Below, piece after piece: positions 39,376 through 47,171 of a DNA stretch of 47,641 nt. Under the pieces are notes generated by a model, which saw only the letters and a program-made list of their open reading frames with translations, was not told where the DNA came from and did no database searches. A program made the translations under genes and the position numbers. This DNA comes from an uncultured Rhodospirillales bacterium. Its GTDB lineage: Bacteria; Pseudomonadota; Alphaproteobacteria; Rhodospirillales; JABHCV01. Position 1 is the stretch's first letter, and each line of letters starts with the position of its first letter. The DNA lies in NCBI GenBank assembly GCA_938092065.1, contig CALKND010000019.1:1-47641 (forward strand). The letters are read 5' to 3'.

Positions 39376-41583
39376 TTACCCTATAACCAGCGGTCTAAGC
39401 ATATGGGGATAGTCGCCAAACTCGTCCAATACTTGCCAGCGGTCCAACAGACCGGTGTGGAATATTTTGTATGCCTCCATTTCGCTAAACTGGTTTGGAC
39501 TTAGGTTCAATTGTTCCTGCATTGCCTTCTCGAAATCCATCATACCCCCTATAAGGGGTTTAATCTCATTAAGGTCGCTTTCAAATTTCTCTTTATTACT
39601 CTTTAGGTATCCAAAATGAACACTGAAGGGATAAAAAAGCGTCCTTAATATAAATTGATCACTGTCGCTAAGTATTGAAGAGGCTGTCTCATGAGTTGTT
39701 GCGTCACTAAAAGCAGACATGGCATTGTCTTTTGAGTAATTGGGGCTGGTTGTGTCTCCCCACCATTTTTTGCCTTGCGCCGTCATCTCGTAAAGGGTTG
39801 GGCAAACCTTGACGCCAAGCCAGTTGCACAGAGCTTTTAAAGTATCTTTATGACGATGTTTAAGGTCTTCAAGGCGGAAACCGACAGACTCAGTCGTTCG
39901 AAAGAAAACCTGGTCAATGTCAAATAACAGGGTAAGGATGCGAAAAACGCATTGTTCATAGTTCTTCTCATCAATGACGCCACGAATCCAAGACTGACAG
40001 TTCTCCATGGGCTCGCGAACTATCATTAAAATTCTTGCATCTTTGGCGTAACGGAGGAAATTGGCTAGTGCGTAGTGATCTGGGTTGTGAATGTGGTAAA
40101 AGCACAAGTGCTTGTTGGTGACCTGTTCTTCATTCTGTCTGGTCACTTCCTCGAAAGCTGCGTGTGCAACCAATAGAAACGACATTGGGTTGATGTCTTC
40201 CATACCTTCCATAATATTTATAGCTGCGTTACAAAAGCCTTCACCATCTACTGAAAGGTATTCGTTGCGATTTTTGCCGAGGGCCGTCATTCCCTCCTTT
40301 TCTCCAATCATGGATTGACCTTCTCCAAACTTACTCGGGATTGGTTTTGGATTACGGGCATCAAATAGCACGGCAAATTCATTAATGAAGTTTTGGGGTA
40401 GTCCTCTCCAGCCATCAGTGGAGAGCCTATCCCAGACACCTTTATTAAAGTAGCCAGAAAGATAAATACTCGGTAGAGTTGAGACTTCAGGGTGGTTGTC
40501 GACGAGGCTATGCAACAGTCCGGTTCCGCTGCGTCCAAAATGTAGCAATGCGACTACTTTCTCTGTTAGTTGTGCCGTGCTGGATTGCGGATTTTCAGGG
40601 GTGTTTATGGTAATTGTTTGATCACTTTTGGCAGGTAAAGTGGTAATTGCTTTTTTCAAACTCTCGTCAGCCTGATGTGGCCTAAAACCATCAAGATAAA
40701 ATTGTTGAAAGGCAAAATCGTTGGTGGCTCGAGCATAGCGACTTAGTTTTGTGAGGTCATCCTCGCCCTGTGATTGCAATGCCTTTGTCACGTATTTTAG
40801 GTTATTCCATACCTCCACGTAACCGGGCTTAATGGCCAGCGCATCGTGGTAGCTAGCCTTAGCCTCTGTCAGCATTCCCAAGTCCCGGTAGGCCACGCCA
40901 AGATTGAAGTGGGCTTCTGCGTAATCGGGTTTTATGGAGAGGGCCTTCAGGTAACTTTCTACGGCATCATTATATCTCTTAAGTTTGACCAACACATTTC
41001 CTAGGTTGGAGTGTGGTTCTGCCTGATTGGGATCGCTAGCGAGGGATACAATGTAGCTTTTTGCAGCTTCTTCCAATTTTCCTTGTGCACTGAAAGTAAC
41101 GCCAAGATTGAAGCTTGCCTTAGCATGCCTCGGTTTGATGGTGAGTGCCTTTACGTAGTTTACCGTCGCTTCTTCATACTTGCTCAGTTTGTGAAAGTAA
41201 TTGCCAAGTTTGTAAAAGGCTTCGCAAAGATTGTTTTTGCCTACTTCGTATTTTGGCTTGATGCTGAGAGCTAGATTATAGCTGTCGATAGCTTCTTGAA
41301 ATAGATCCAGATCAATATAGGCATTTCCAAGATTATTTAGGGCCTCAGGGAATTCTGGATACGCTTTCAGGGCCTTAGATATCAAGTCAACAGCAAGATC
41401 AAGATTACCTGCCTGATGGTTTATTACGCCGAGAAAATTTAAGGCATCGGGGTTGTTAGGCTCAGATTGCAATATTTCTTTATAAAGTGTCTCAGCTTGG
41501 AAGAGCTTCCCTGCCATGTGGTGCTGCTGAGCCAAAAGTAAAGATGCCTTTGTCTGATAATTAGACGTGTCTAAACTCGACAT
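39376..41583 (-). CDS. TPR-sulfotransferase fusion protein
   Basis: A 735-residue cytoplasmic protein. Residues about 12-265 hold seven or more TPR repeats (for example YNDAVESYLKALSIKPDYAE). Residues about 345-650 are a sulfotransferase: VALLHFGRSGTGLLHSLVDN supplies the PAPS 5'-phosphosulfate loop (Arg-Ser-Gly-Thr), and RILMIVREPMENCQSWIRGV supplies the 3'-phosphate-binding Arg/Ser segment. I chose ATG 41583 (MSSLDTSNYQ), one base after the fliP stop, over a TTG four codons upstream. Target unknown. Co-transcription with fliP suggests sulfation of a flagellar component or glycan, but that is inference. Confidence 0.82.
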   Translation of the reverse strand: MSSLDTSNYQTKASLLLAQQHHMAGKLFQAETLYKEILQSEPNNPDALNFLGVINHQAGNLDLAVDLISKALKAYPEFPEALNNLGNAYIDLDLFQEAIDSYNLALSIKPKYEVGKNNLCEAFYKLGNYFHKLSKYEEATVNYVKALTIKPRHAKASFNLGVTFSAQGKLEEAAKSYIVSLASDPNQAEPHSNLGNVLVKLKRYNDAVESYLKALSIKPDYAEAHFNLGVAYRDLGMLTEAKASYHDALAIKPGYVEVWNNLKYVTKALQSQGEDDLTKLSRYARATNDFAFQQFYLDGFRPHQADESLKKAITTLPAKSDQTITINTPENPQSSTAQLTEKVVALLHFGRSGTGLLHSLVDNHPEVSTLPSIYLSGYFNKGVWDRLSTDGWRGLPQNFINEFAVLFDARNPKPIPSKFGEGQSMIGEKEGMTALGKNRNEYLSVDGEGFCNAAINIMEGMEDINPMSFLLVAHAAFEEVTRQNEEQVTNKHLCFYHIHNPDHYALANFLRYAKDARILMIVREPMENCQSWIRGVIDEKNYEQCVFRILTLLFDIDQVFFRTTESVGFRLEDLKHRHKDTLKALCNWLGVKVCPTLYEMTAQGKKWWGDTTSPNYSKDNAMSAFSDATTHETASSILSDSDQFILRTLFYPFSVHFGYLKSNKEKFESDLNEIKPLIGGMMDFEKAMQEQLNLSPNQFSEMEAYKIFHTGLLDRWQVLDEFGDYPHMLRPLVIG

Positions 41584-41584
41584 T

Positions 41585-42340
41585 CTATATTCCAAAACTT
41601 CTTACTAGCGATCCAACTACCATGTACCAGCCGTCGACTAGCACAAAGAAGATGATCTTGAAGGGTAGGGCAATAATGATTGGCGGCAGCATCATCATGC
41701 CCATGCTCATCAATACTGAAGCAACGACCATGTCGATTATTAAAAAAGGAATGAATATTAAAAAGCCGATCTCGAACGCGCGCCGTAGTTCGCTTAGCAT
41801 GAAGGCCGGGATCAGGATACGCAGAGGAGTGTTGTCACGTACCTCCTGATCGGGGACTTTGGCTATATCGGCGAATAACGCTAGGTCACGTTCGCGTACA
41901 TAGGTCATCATGAATTTCTGTACTGGTTCGATGGAACGGTTGAAGGCCTCAAATTCGTCAATCTGCTCGTTGATCAGAGGTTGAATGCCTTTGTCGTAGG
42001 ATTCTTGAAAAACCGGCATCATAATAAAAATTGTGATAAAAAGGGCTAGCGAAATTAAAACTTGGTTCGGAGGAGTTTGCTGGGTGCCTAGTGCCGTTCG
42101 TAGGAAAGACAGTACGATTACTATGCGTGTAAATGATGTCACCATAATTAATAACGACGGTGCTAGGGAGAGCACCGTAATGAGGGCAATTAACTGGACG
42201 ATTGTACTGGTTGTCGAGCCACCCTGACCGAGATCAAGTGACAGGGCCTGAGCCATCGCACTATCAGTAAAATACATCAATATAATTGGGAAGAGGCCAG
42301 TGCTTATGGAAGCTAGAATCAGAAGTTTGCGTCGGCTCAT
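41585..42340 (-). CDS. fliP: FliP, flagellar export gate protein
   Basis: FliP is a core membrane protein of the flagellar type III export gate, forming a ring with FliQ and FliR. The 251-residue product has a signal-like first helix (residues about 6-29) and the family blocks LSLAPSLLIMVTSFTRIVIV, SFLRTALGTQQTPPNQVLIS and PVQKFMMTYVRERDLALF. TPLRILIPAFMLSELRRAFE, IGFLIFIPFLIIDMVVASVL and MSMGMMMLPPIIIALPFKII follow. Length is normal. It overlaps the fliO stop by four bases, and its stop is one base from the TPR-sulfotransferase start. Confidence 0.97.
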   Translation of the reverse strand: MSRRKLLILASISTGLFPIILMYFTDSAMAQALSLDLGQGGSTTSTIVQLIALITVLSLAPSLLIMVTSFTRIVIVLSFLRTALGTQQTPPNQVLISLALFITIFIMMPVFQESYDKGIQPLINEQIDEFEAFNRSIEPVQKFMMTYVRERDLALFADIAKVPDQEVRDNTPLRILIPAFMLSELRRAFEIGFLIFIPFLIIDMVVASVLMSMGMMMLPPIIIALPFKIIFFVLVDGWYMVVGSLVRSFGI

Positions 42341-42774
42341 GTTTTTTTGTCCCTTCTGGTGTTTGTGCTCGGTGGCTCCAAGACTTCTGGCAGGGGCGGG
42401 CTCTGATGGGGCTCATGCATGATACTTCCCATTTTATCGTCGTGTTTGCTCACTCGGGCAGTGTCGTTAAGGGTTTTAGAAAACGTATTTTTTACTGGCG
42501 TGATGGAGCTCTCTATCACCAGCTCAGTTGTTGGTCCCAATAACAGCAGGTGTTCAGTATTGTCGCGGCGGATCAGCACCATGCGGCGTTTGCCATCAAC
42601 GTTCAGGCTTTCAACGATACCTAAACGTCGTTGTGCGGAGTTCCTGGGATTGCTGGGCAGTCCGAAGCCAAAACGCCTAGCTGCAACTGTGGCTAATGCG
42701 ATCAGCGCCATAACAAAGATAAAAGCAAAAATGAATTTTATATAGTCTGTCAGGTTAAGATCAATACCATCCAT
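42337..42774 (-). CDS. fliO: FliO-like export apparatus assembly protein
   Basis: A 145-residue protein with one transmembrane helix (FIFAFIFVMALIALATVAAR, residues 14-33) and a short FliO-type beta domain (RRLGIVESLNVDGKRRMVLI, RRDNTEHLLLLGPTTELVIE), followed by a Pro-rich disordered tail of about 50 residues. FliO helps FliP assemble into its ring. The position directly before fliP with a four-base overlap supports the name. It follows the unknown 108-residue gene by six bases. Confidence 0.88.
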   Translation of the reverse strand: MDGIDLNLTDYIKFIFAFIFVMALIALATVAARRFGFGLPSNPRNSAQRRLGIVESLNVDGKRRMVLIRRDNTEHLLLLGPTTELVIESSITPVKNTFSKTLNDTARVSKHDDKMGSIMHEPHQSPPLPEVLEPPSTNTRRDKKT

Positions 42775-42780
42775 GGTGGG

Positions 42781-43107
42781 CTAACTTTCTTTATCGTCGA
42801 GGCCATAGGCATTTATGGCGCGTTTTGTGTTATCCTCAAGGGAAGATCCCCCGGATTTTTTGTAGAGGGAGGTTATTTCGTCATCTAAGCGGGTCAGGTC
42901 TTCAACAACAGCAATCAGAATGCCCTGAATATCATCAGTCTGTCTTAAATCAGTTATTTCAGCTTTTTTGCAAAGTACGCTGATTTTATGTTCCAACTTT
43001 GAAAGGTCGACGCTCTTGTTTTCGGCCATCAGGCGTCTGGCAGTGGCGATTAGTGAGGAAACTTTCTCAGCTTCTTTTATAATCTCATCTGGGGTTAAGG
43101 CGTTCAT
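42781..43107 (-). CDS. Unknown helical protein of the fliOP operon
   Basis: A 108-residue protein I do not recognise. It begins MNALTPDEIIKEAEKVSSLI and looks fully helical and charged, with a likely coiled coil through LEHKISVLCKKAEITDL and VVEDLTRLDDEITSLYKKSG. There is no signal peptide or membrane helix, so it is probably cytoplasmic. It overlaps the FlhB-like gene by four bases (ATGA) and precedes fliO by six, so it is almost certainly a flagellar export-related accessory protein, for instance a chaperone; the function is not known. Confidence 0.7.
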   Translation of the reverse strand: MNALTPDEIIKEAEKVSSLIATARRLMAENKSVDLSKLEHKISVLCKKAEITDLRQTDDIQGILIAVVEDLTRLDDEITSLYKKSGGSSLEDNTKRAINAYGLDDKES

Positions 43108-43535
43108 GAGGTTTCCTTGGGTTTGTCGCTGTTATTATTTTTATGATCGCTATGTGAATTTTTGTGCAATTTTTCTTTCATTAAATCGGGTACGTTGCCG
43201 TTGGCACGGTATACATAGGTAAGAATTTCAGCGACTGCAGCAAAGGCATTGACTGGTATTTCAGTATCGATGTCTATGGCGCTAAGCATTTCCGCAAGGT
43301 CTGCGTCCTCACGTACTTTGATGCCACGATCAAAAGCGATTTGGAGTATTTGCTCTGCAACCTTGCCGCGGCCTCCAGCGATTACTTTTGGTGCAAATTC
43401 ACTTTCAGAATCGTATTCAAGGGCTACTGCCGCTGTCTCGGCACGGCTATTGTCCCCGCGGTCCGTATCGGTTCCGTTTTTACTGGGCGTTGGCCTCGGT
43501 AAAGCCCGCGTATTGTTGTCCTTGGTGCTTGACAA
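43104..43535 (-). CDS. FlhB-like C-terminal domain protein without NPTH
   Basis: A 143-residue cytoplasmic protein matching the C-terminal autocleavage domain of FlhB without the membrane part. AAVALEYDSESEFAPKVIAG then GRGKVAEQILQIAFDRGIKV is followed by EDADLAEMLSAIDIDTEIPV and AFAAVAEILTYVYRANG, which parallel FlhB after its NPTH site. The NPTH cleavage motif itself is absent. Such FlhB-like proteins occur in alphaproteobacteria and can support export function. It is the first gene of the minus-strand fliO-fliP unit. Both ends are Asn/Asp/Lys-rich tails. Confidence 0.85.
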   Translation of the reverse strand: MSSTKDNNTRALPRPTPSKNGTDTDRGDNSRAETAAVALEYDSESEFAPKVIAGGRGKVAEQILQIAFDRGIKVREDADLAEMLSAIDIDTEIPVNAFAAVAEILTYVYRANGNVPDLMKEKLHKNSHSDHKNNNSDKPKETS

Positions 43536-43602
43536 AATATTAAAACCACTCAGTGCAATCTGCTATTAAGTAAATACAGACTGGTATTCTAACCCAAATA
43601 TT

Positions 43603-43620
43603 CTCAATGACGATATTGAG
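43603..43620. repeat. Inverted repeat upstream of FlhB-like gene
   Basis: CTCAAT and ATTGAG form a perfect 6-bp inverted repeat with a 6-base spacer in the 278-base region between the divergent fhlB-like and flgB genes. It could be an operator; no sigma-54 type element was found in this region on either strand. Confidence 0.3.
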
Positions 43621-43813
43621 TCAACATGGCTAAGATATAGTTAAGGGAAAACAACACTAAAATTTTGAAAAACATAACACGGTTCTAATTTGATGATTCA
43701 TTCCAAACGTTTACTCAATCTTAAGTCTTAAGTTGCGATACTATTAATCTTGATGAGTTAATTCCTTGATTGGGACGGGGAATTTTTTAGTAAAAGTGGT
43801 AGGCGTTTGAACA

Positions 43814-44215
43814 ATGGATTTCAATACAATGTCACTGTTCGGCATGGTCAAGAGCAAGCTGACTTGGCTTGGTCAGCGTCAAGAAGTTCTGGCTCAAAAC
43901 ATCGCTAATTCCGATACGCCAAAGTACCGTGCAAGTGATCTCAAGCCCTATGACTTTGAAGAATTAATGCGTAAGGAGGCAGGTCAGCTAAATATGGTCA
44001 CAAATGATCCAAGTCACCTTCCGGGCAGGCGTGTGCGTATTCGTGATTATGCATCGGTAGTTGAGCGCAGACCATTTGAAACCATGCCTAATGGTAATGC
44101 GGTGGTTTTAGAAGAGCAAATGGCAAAGGTTAATGAAACGCAGATCAACCATAACTTGATGACACAACTATACAAAAAACACCTAAATATGATCAAAATG
44201 GCCATCGGCAAATAG
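43814..44215 (+). CDS. flgB: FlgB, proximal rod protein
   Basis: FlgB is the innermost rod protein. The 133-residue product has the N-terminal helix KLTWLGQRQEVLAQNIANSD with TPKYRASDLKPYDFEELM and the C-terminal EEQMAKVNETQINHNLMTQL then YKKHLNMIKMAIGK, all characteristic. It starts the plus-strand flgB-flgC-fliE-fliQ-fliR-flhB unit, with 278 bases upstream that contain TTAA- and CTTAAG-rich sequence but no clear sigma-54 site. Confidence 0.97.
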   Translation: MDFNTMSLFGMVKSKLTWLGQRQEVLAQNIANSDTPKYRASDLKPYDFEELMRKEAGQLNMVTNDPSHLPGRRVRIRDYASVVERRPFETMPNGNAVVLEEQMAKVNETQINHNLMTQLYKKHLNMIKMAIGK

Positions 44216-44252
44216 TGGATATTAGATAGCAACGACCTGGGGTTTGGAAATA

Positions 44253-44666
44253 ATGGATGATATTTATAAAACAATGCGAATTTCGTCTGCCGGAATGCGG
44301 GCTCAGGGTACCCGTTTGCGAGTGATTTCAGAAAATATTGCAAATGCAGGTTCATTGCCCGCAGAGCCGGGGGAACTGCCATACAGGCGCAAGGTAATTA
44401 CTTTCAAAAACAGCCTGGATAGGGCAACGGGACTTGATATGGTTCGTACTAACAAGGTTGTCGAAGACAAGTCAGAATTCGTCAAGAAGTTTGATCCCAA
44501 TCATCCAGCTGCGGATCAAGATGGTTACGTACAGACACCAAACGTCAACACCTTGATAGAAATGATGGATATGCGCGAAGCACAACGTTCATATGAGGCA
44601 AATCTTAATGTTATTAAATCGTCGAAAGCCATGCTCAGCAGCACCATCGACGTCCTGCGCCGTTAA
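44253..44666 (+). CDS. flgC: FlgC, proximal rod protein
   Basis: FlgC is a proximal rod protein. The product begins MDDIYKTMRISSAGMRAQGT with RLRVISENIANAGSLPAEPG, then PYRRKVITFKNSLDRATG, YVQTPNVNTLIEMMDMREAQ and RSYEANLNVIKSSKAML, diagnostic of FlgC. I chose ATG 44253, with GGAAA just upstream, over TTG 44244; this gives 137 residues. It lies 37 bases after flgB and 32 before fliE. Confidence 0.97.
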   Translation: MDDIYKTMRISSAGMRAQGTRLRVISENIANAGSLPAEPGELPYRRKVITFKNSLDRATGLDMVRTNKVVEDKSEFVKKFDPNHPAADQDGYVQTPNVNTLIEMMDMREAQRSYEANLNVIKSSKAMLSSTIDVLRR

Positions 44667-44698
44667 AAGCGTTATTTTAAGCTAATAGGAGCAAAATT

Positions 44699-45016
44699 AT
44701 GGCAATCGTACCGTTACAAAGTGCCGCTAATGCCGCCTCTGCTTATGCCAAAGCTCCTCAAGGAGTGAATTTAGGACTTGAAGCTCGTGACACTCAGTCC
44801 AGTGCGTTCGCTAATTTACTCAAAGGGGCAGTGCAACAGGCTATTGTCGTGCAAAAGCAAAGTGAAGTCGTATCGGTGGCTGCAATTGCTGATAATGCTG
44901 ATATGAGCAAAGTGGTCACTGCAGTAGCCGAGGCTGAAGCTACTTTGCAAGCAGTAACCGTCATCCGCGACAAAATCATTGAAGGCTACAGGGAAATCCT
45001 TCGTATGCCGGTTTAG
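44699..45016 (+). CDS. fliE: FliE, MS-ring to rod junction protein
   Basis: FliE links the MS-ring to the rod. The 105-residue product has a disordered start, then SSAFANLLKGAVQQAIVVQK and a C-terminal MSKVVTAVAEAEATLQAVTV followed by IRDKIIEGYREILRMPV, matching the family ending (AYQEILRMQI-like). A good AGGAG stands upstream. It follows flgC and precedes fliQ by nine bases. Confidence 0.95.
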   Translation: MAIVPLQSAANAASAYAKAPQGVNLGLEARDTQSSAFANLLKGAVQQAIVVQKQSEVVSVAAIADNADMSKVVTAVAEAEATLQAVTVIRDKIIEGYREILRMPV

Positions 45017-45025
45017 GCAAGAATT

Positions 45026-45292
45026 ATGGACGAAGTAGCTGTCCTTGAAGTTGGGCGAGATGCTCTTGTCGTAATCCTCAAAACTTCCGGCCCCATCATG
45101 ATGGTGGGATTAATAATAGGCATGATTATCGCATTGTTTCAGGCCCTGACTACAATTCAAGAAATGACACTAACTTTTGTTCCAAAAATCATAGCCATTT
45201 TTATCTCAATAGTCATATTTTTACCATTTATGATGACTACGGTTATTGAATTTGCCTATACCCTGTTTGATAGAGTTTCTAATATTGGATAA
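45026..45292 (+). CDS. fliQ: FliQ, export gate membrane protein
   Basis: FliQ is a two-helix membrane protein of the export gate. The 88-residue product has GRDALVVILKTSGPIMMVGL, LIIGMIIALFQALTTIQEMT and LTFVPKIIAIFISIVIFLPF, the exact family pattern and length. It is placed between fliE and fliR as is common in alphaproteobacteria. Confidence 0.97.
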   Translation: MDEVAVLEVGRDALVVILKTSGPIMMVGLIIGMIIALFQALTTIQEMTLTFVPKIIAIFISIVIFLPFMMTTVIEFAYTLFDRVSNIG

Positions 45293-45298
45293 CTGGAA

Positions 45299-46060
45299 AT
45301 GCTCTCGGACATAATCCAGCTTAACCTTTTTGCTTTTTTTGTTCTCTTTGCACGTATTGGGGCAGTTTTCATGTTGATGCCCGGGATTGGCTCGGGTTAC
45401 GTGCCAATCAATATCCGTCTGGTTATCGCCCTTGCTCTCACATTTATCATCACACCTTTGTTAAAAGAGGGCTTACCCATTATGCCAGTCTCTCAGATAG
45501 ACTTGATGTTATTGCTGCTGAGTGAAGTCATTATCGGTATTTTTATAGGTATTGTGGCGCGAGTATTAATTGGTGCCCTGCAAACCGCGGGAACTTTAGT
45601 GGCGTTATTTGCTTCTCTCGCCAACGCTATGATCCGAGACCCAATCGCTGAGCAGCAAAGCTCCTTGATTTCTACTTTCTTGAGTACGCTAGGTATGGTC
45701 TTGATCATAGTTACTGACCTACATCATCTTATGATCAGAGGCGTCGTTGAAAGCTATAGTCTTTTTCAGGTTGGACAGCCCTTGTTGTTTGGAGATTTTT
45801 CAGACGTTTTGGCACGCCGGGTTGCGGATAGCTTTAAACTTGGTGTCCAATTGGCATCACCTTTTATGTTGGCGGCTGTAGTTTACTACATTGGACTTGG
45901 TATTCTGGGCCGCTTGATGCCGGTGCTTCCCGTCTTTATTGTCGCCATGCCATTACAAATCGTCGGCCAGATTGGTTTTCTTGCTATTACTTTATCGGCT
46001 TTAATGATGTACTTTCTTATGAGATTCGAAGAATCCATCATCGTATTCTTGGAGCCTTAA
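45299..46060 (+). CDS. fliR: FliR, export gate membrane protein
   Basis: FliR completes the FliP-FliQ-FliR gate. The 253-residue product has six or so membrane helices with FVLFARIGAVFMLMPGIGSG, YVPINIRLVIALALTFIITP, a LLLLSEVIIGIFIGIVARVL helix, IAEQQSSLISTFLSTLGMVL and LGRLMPVLPVFIVAMPLQIV, characteristic of the family. It follows fliQ by six bases and precedes flhB by four. Confidence 0.97.
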   Translation: MLSDIIQLNLFAFFVLFARIGAVFMLMPGIGSGYVPINIRLVIALALTFIITPLLKEGLPIMPVSQIDLMLLLLSEVIIGIFIGIVARVLIGALQTAGTLVALFASLANAMIRDPIAEQQSSLISTFLSTLGMVLIIVTDLHHLMIRGVVESYSLFQVGQPLLFGDFSDVLARRVADSFKLGVQLASPFMLAAVVYYIGLGILGRLMPVLPVFIVAMPLQIVGQIGFLAITLSALMMYFLMRFEESIIVFLEP

Positions 46061-46064
46061 ATAA

Positions 46065-47171
46065 ATGGCTGATGAAGACGACTCACAAAAAACAGAAGAC
46101 CCCACTGAAAAACGTAAAGCTAAGTCAAGAAGCGATGGAGAAGTAGCCCAATCCCAAGAAATAAAAAGCTGGATGTCTCTGCTTGGTGGCGCTTTTGCAT
46201 TGCTCGTTCTGGCCCCAAGTGTCGCGACAGATATTCGTCTTATAAGCTTTAAGTTTATAGAATCACCAGAAAAAATCTCGCTGGACTTGAAACATCTACA
46301 ATTCACATTTGCAGAAGTCATACTTGAAACAGCAATTGCTGTGGCTCCTGTCTTGCTGCTGCTAATGCTATTGGCCTTTGTCGCTAATGTGGCTCAGACA
46401 GGTTTTGTATGGGCGCCGAAAAAGATTGTCCCAGAATTAAAAAAAATAAGTCCCCTGGCCGGACTCAAGCGGATGTTTTCGCTGCAATCTGTTGTTGAAC
46501 TGATCAAAGGTATACTGAAACTATCCCTAGTTACTCTTGTTGGGGTGACAGTGGCAGCTCCATTTATGACAGATATGAGCCTGTTCATTGATCGTTCCGT
46601 TGGCGACATGTTGGACCGCCTGCTTGTCATTTCAGTTTGGTTTACCCTAGCTGCAGTTGGAGTGATGACAGCAATTTCTGCTCTTGATTACTCTTATCAA
46701 AAAGCTAAAAGTATCAAGCAACAGAAAATGAGCAAGCAAGAAATTAAGGATGAGAATAAACAGTCAGAGGGTGACCCTCAGGTAAAGGCTAGGATTCGTC
46801 AGATTAGGATGGAGCGAGCTCAGCAAAGAATGATGGCTTCGGTCCCAAATGCAGATGTCATAATCACCAACCCAACTCATTATGCCATTGCGCTGAAATA
46901 CAAGATGCAAGAAATGCAGGCCCCAGTTCTAGTCGCTAAAGGTGTCGATGAAGTGGCTGCAAGAATTCGTGAGTGTGGCGAAGAAAACGACGTTCCTATC
47001 GTTGAAAATCCTCCACTGGCCCGTGCCCTCTATGCTTCTGTTGAGATTGATGAAGAAGTTCCAGCAGAACATTATATGGCGGTGGCCGAGGTGATAGGCT
47101 ATGTCATGCGTATGCGCGGTGAATTGCCGCCGCTGCAACCCGGACAGAAACCACAAGATAAATTACCGTGA
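46065..47171 (+). CDS. flhB: FlhB, export specificity switch protein
   Basis: FlhB controls the switch from rod/hook to filament export. The 368-residue product begins with DDSQKTEDPTEKRKAKSRSD, has four membrane helices, the MSKQEIKDENKQSEGDPQVK linker and the autocleavage motif N269-P270-T271-H272 in VIITNPTHYAIALKYK, then VLVAKGVDEVAARIRE. All signature parts are intact. Its TGA stop overlaps the GTG start of the next gene, which implies coupling to the sensor kinase gene. Confidence 0.97.
   Translation: MADEDDSQKTEDPTEKRKAKSRSDGEVAQSQEIKSWMSLLGGAFALLVLAPSVATDIRLISFKFIESPEKISLDLKHLQFTFAEVILETAIAVAPVLLLLMLLAFVANVAQTGFVWAPKKIVPELKKISPLAGLKRMFSLQSVVELIKGILKLSLVTLVGVTVAAPFMTDMSLFIDRSVGDMLDRLLVISVWFTLAAVGVMTAISALDYSYQKAKSIKQQKMSKQEIKDENKQSEGDPQVKARIRQIRMERAQQRMMASVPNADVIITNPTHYAIALKYKMQEMQAPVLVAKGVDEVAARIRECGEENDVPIVENPPLARALYASVEIDEEVPAEHYMAVAEVIGYVMRMRGELPPLQPGQKPQDKLP

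Noticed and set aside
39241-39504. Plus-strand ORF starting in the intergenic region before selD
   Set aside because: It starts GTG with no convincing ribosome binding site and runs antisense into the sulfotransferase C-terminus; no protein-like pattern.
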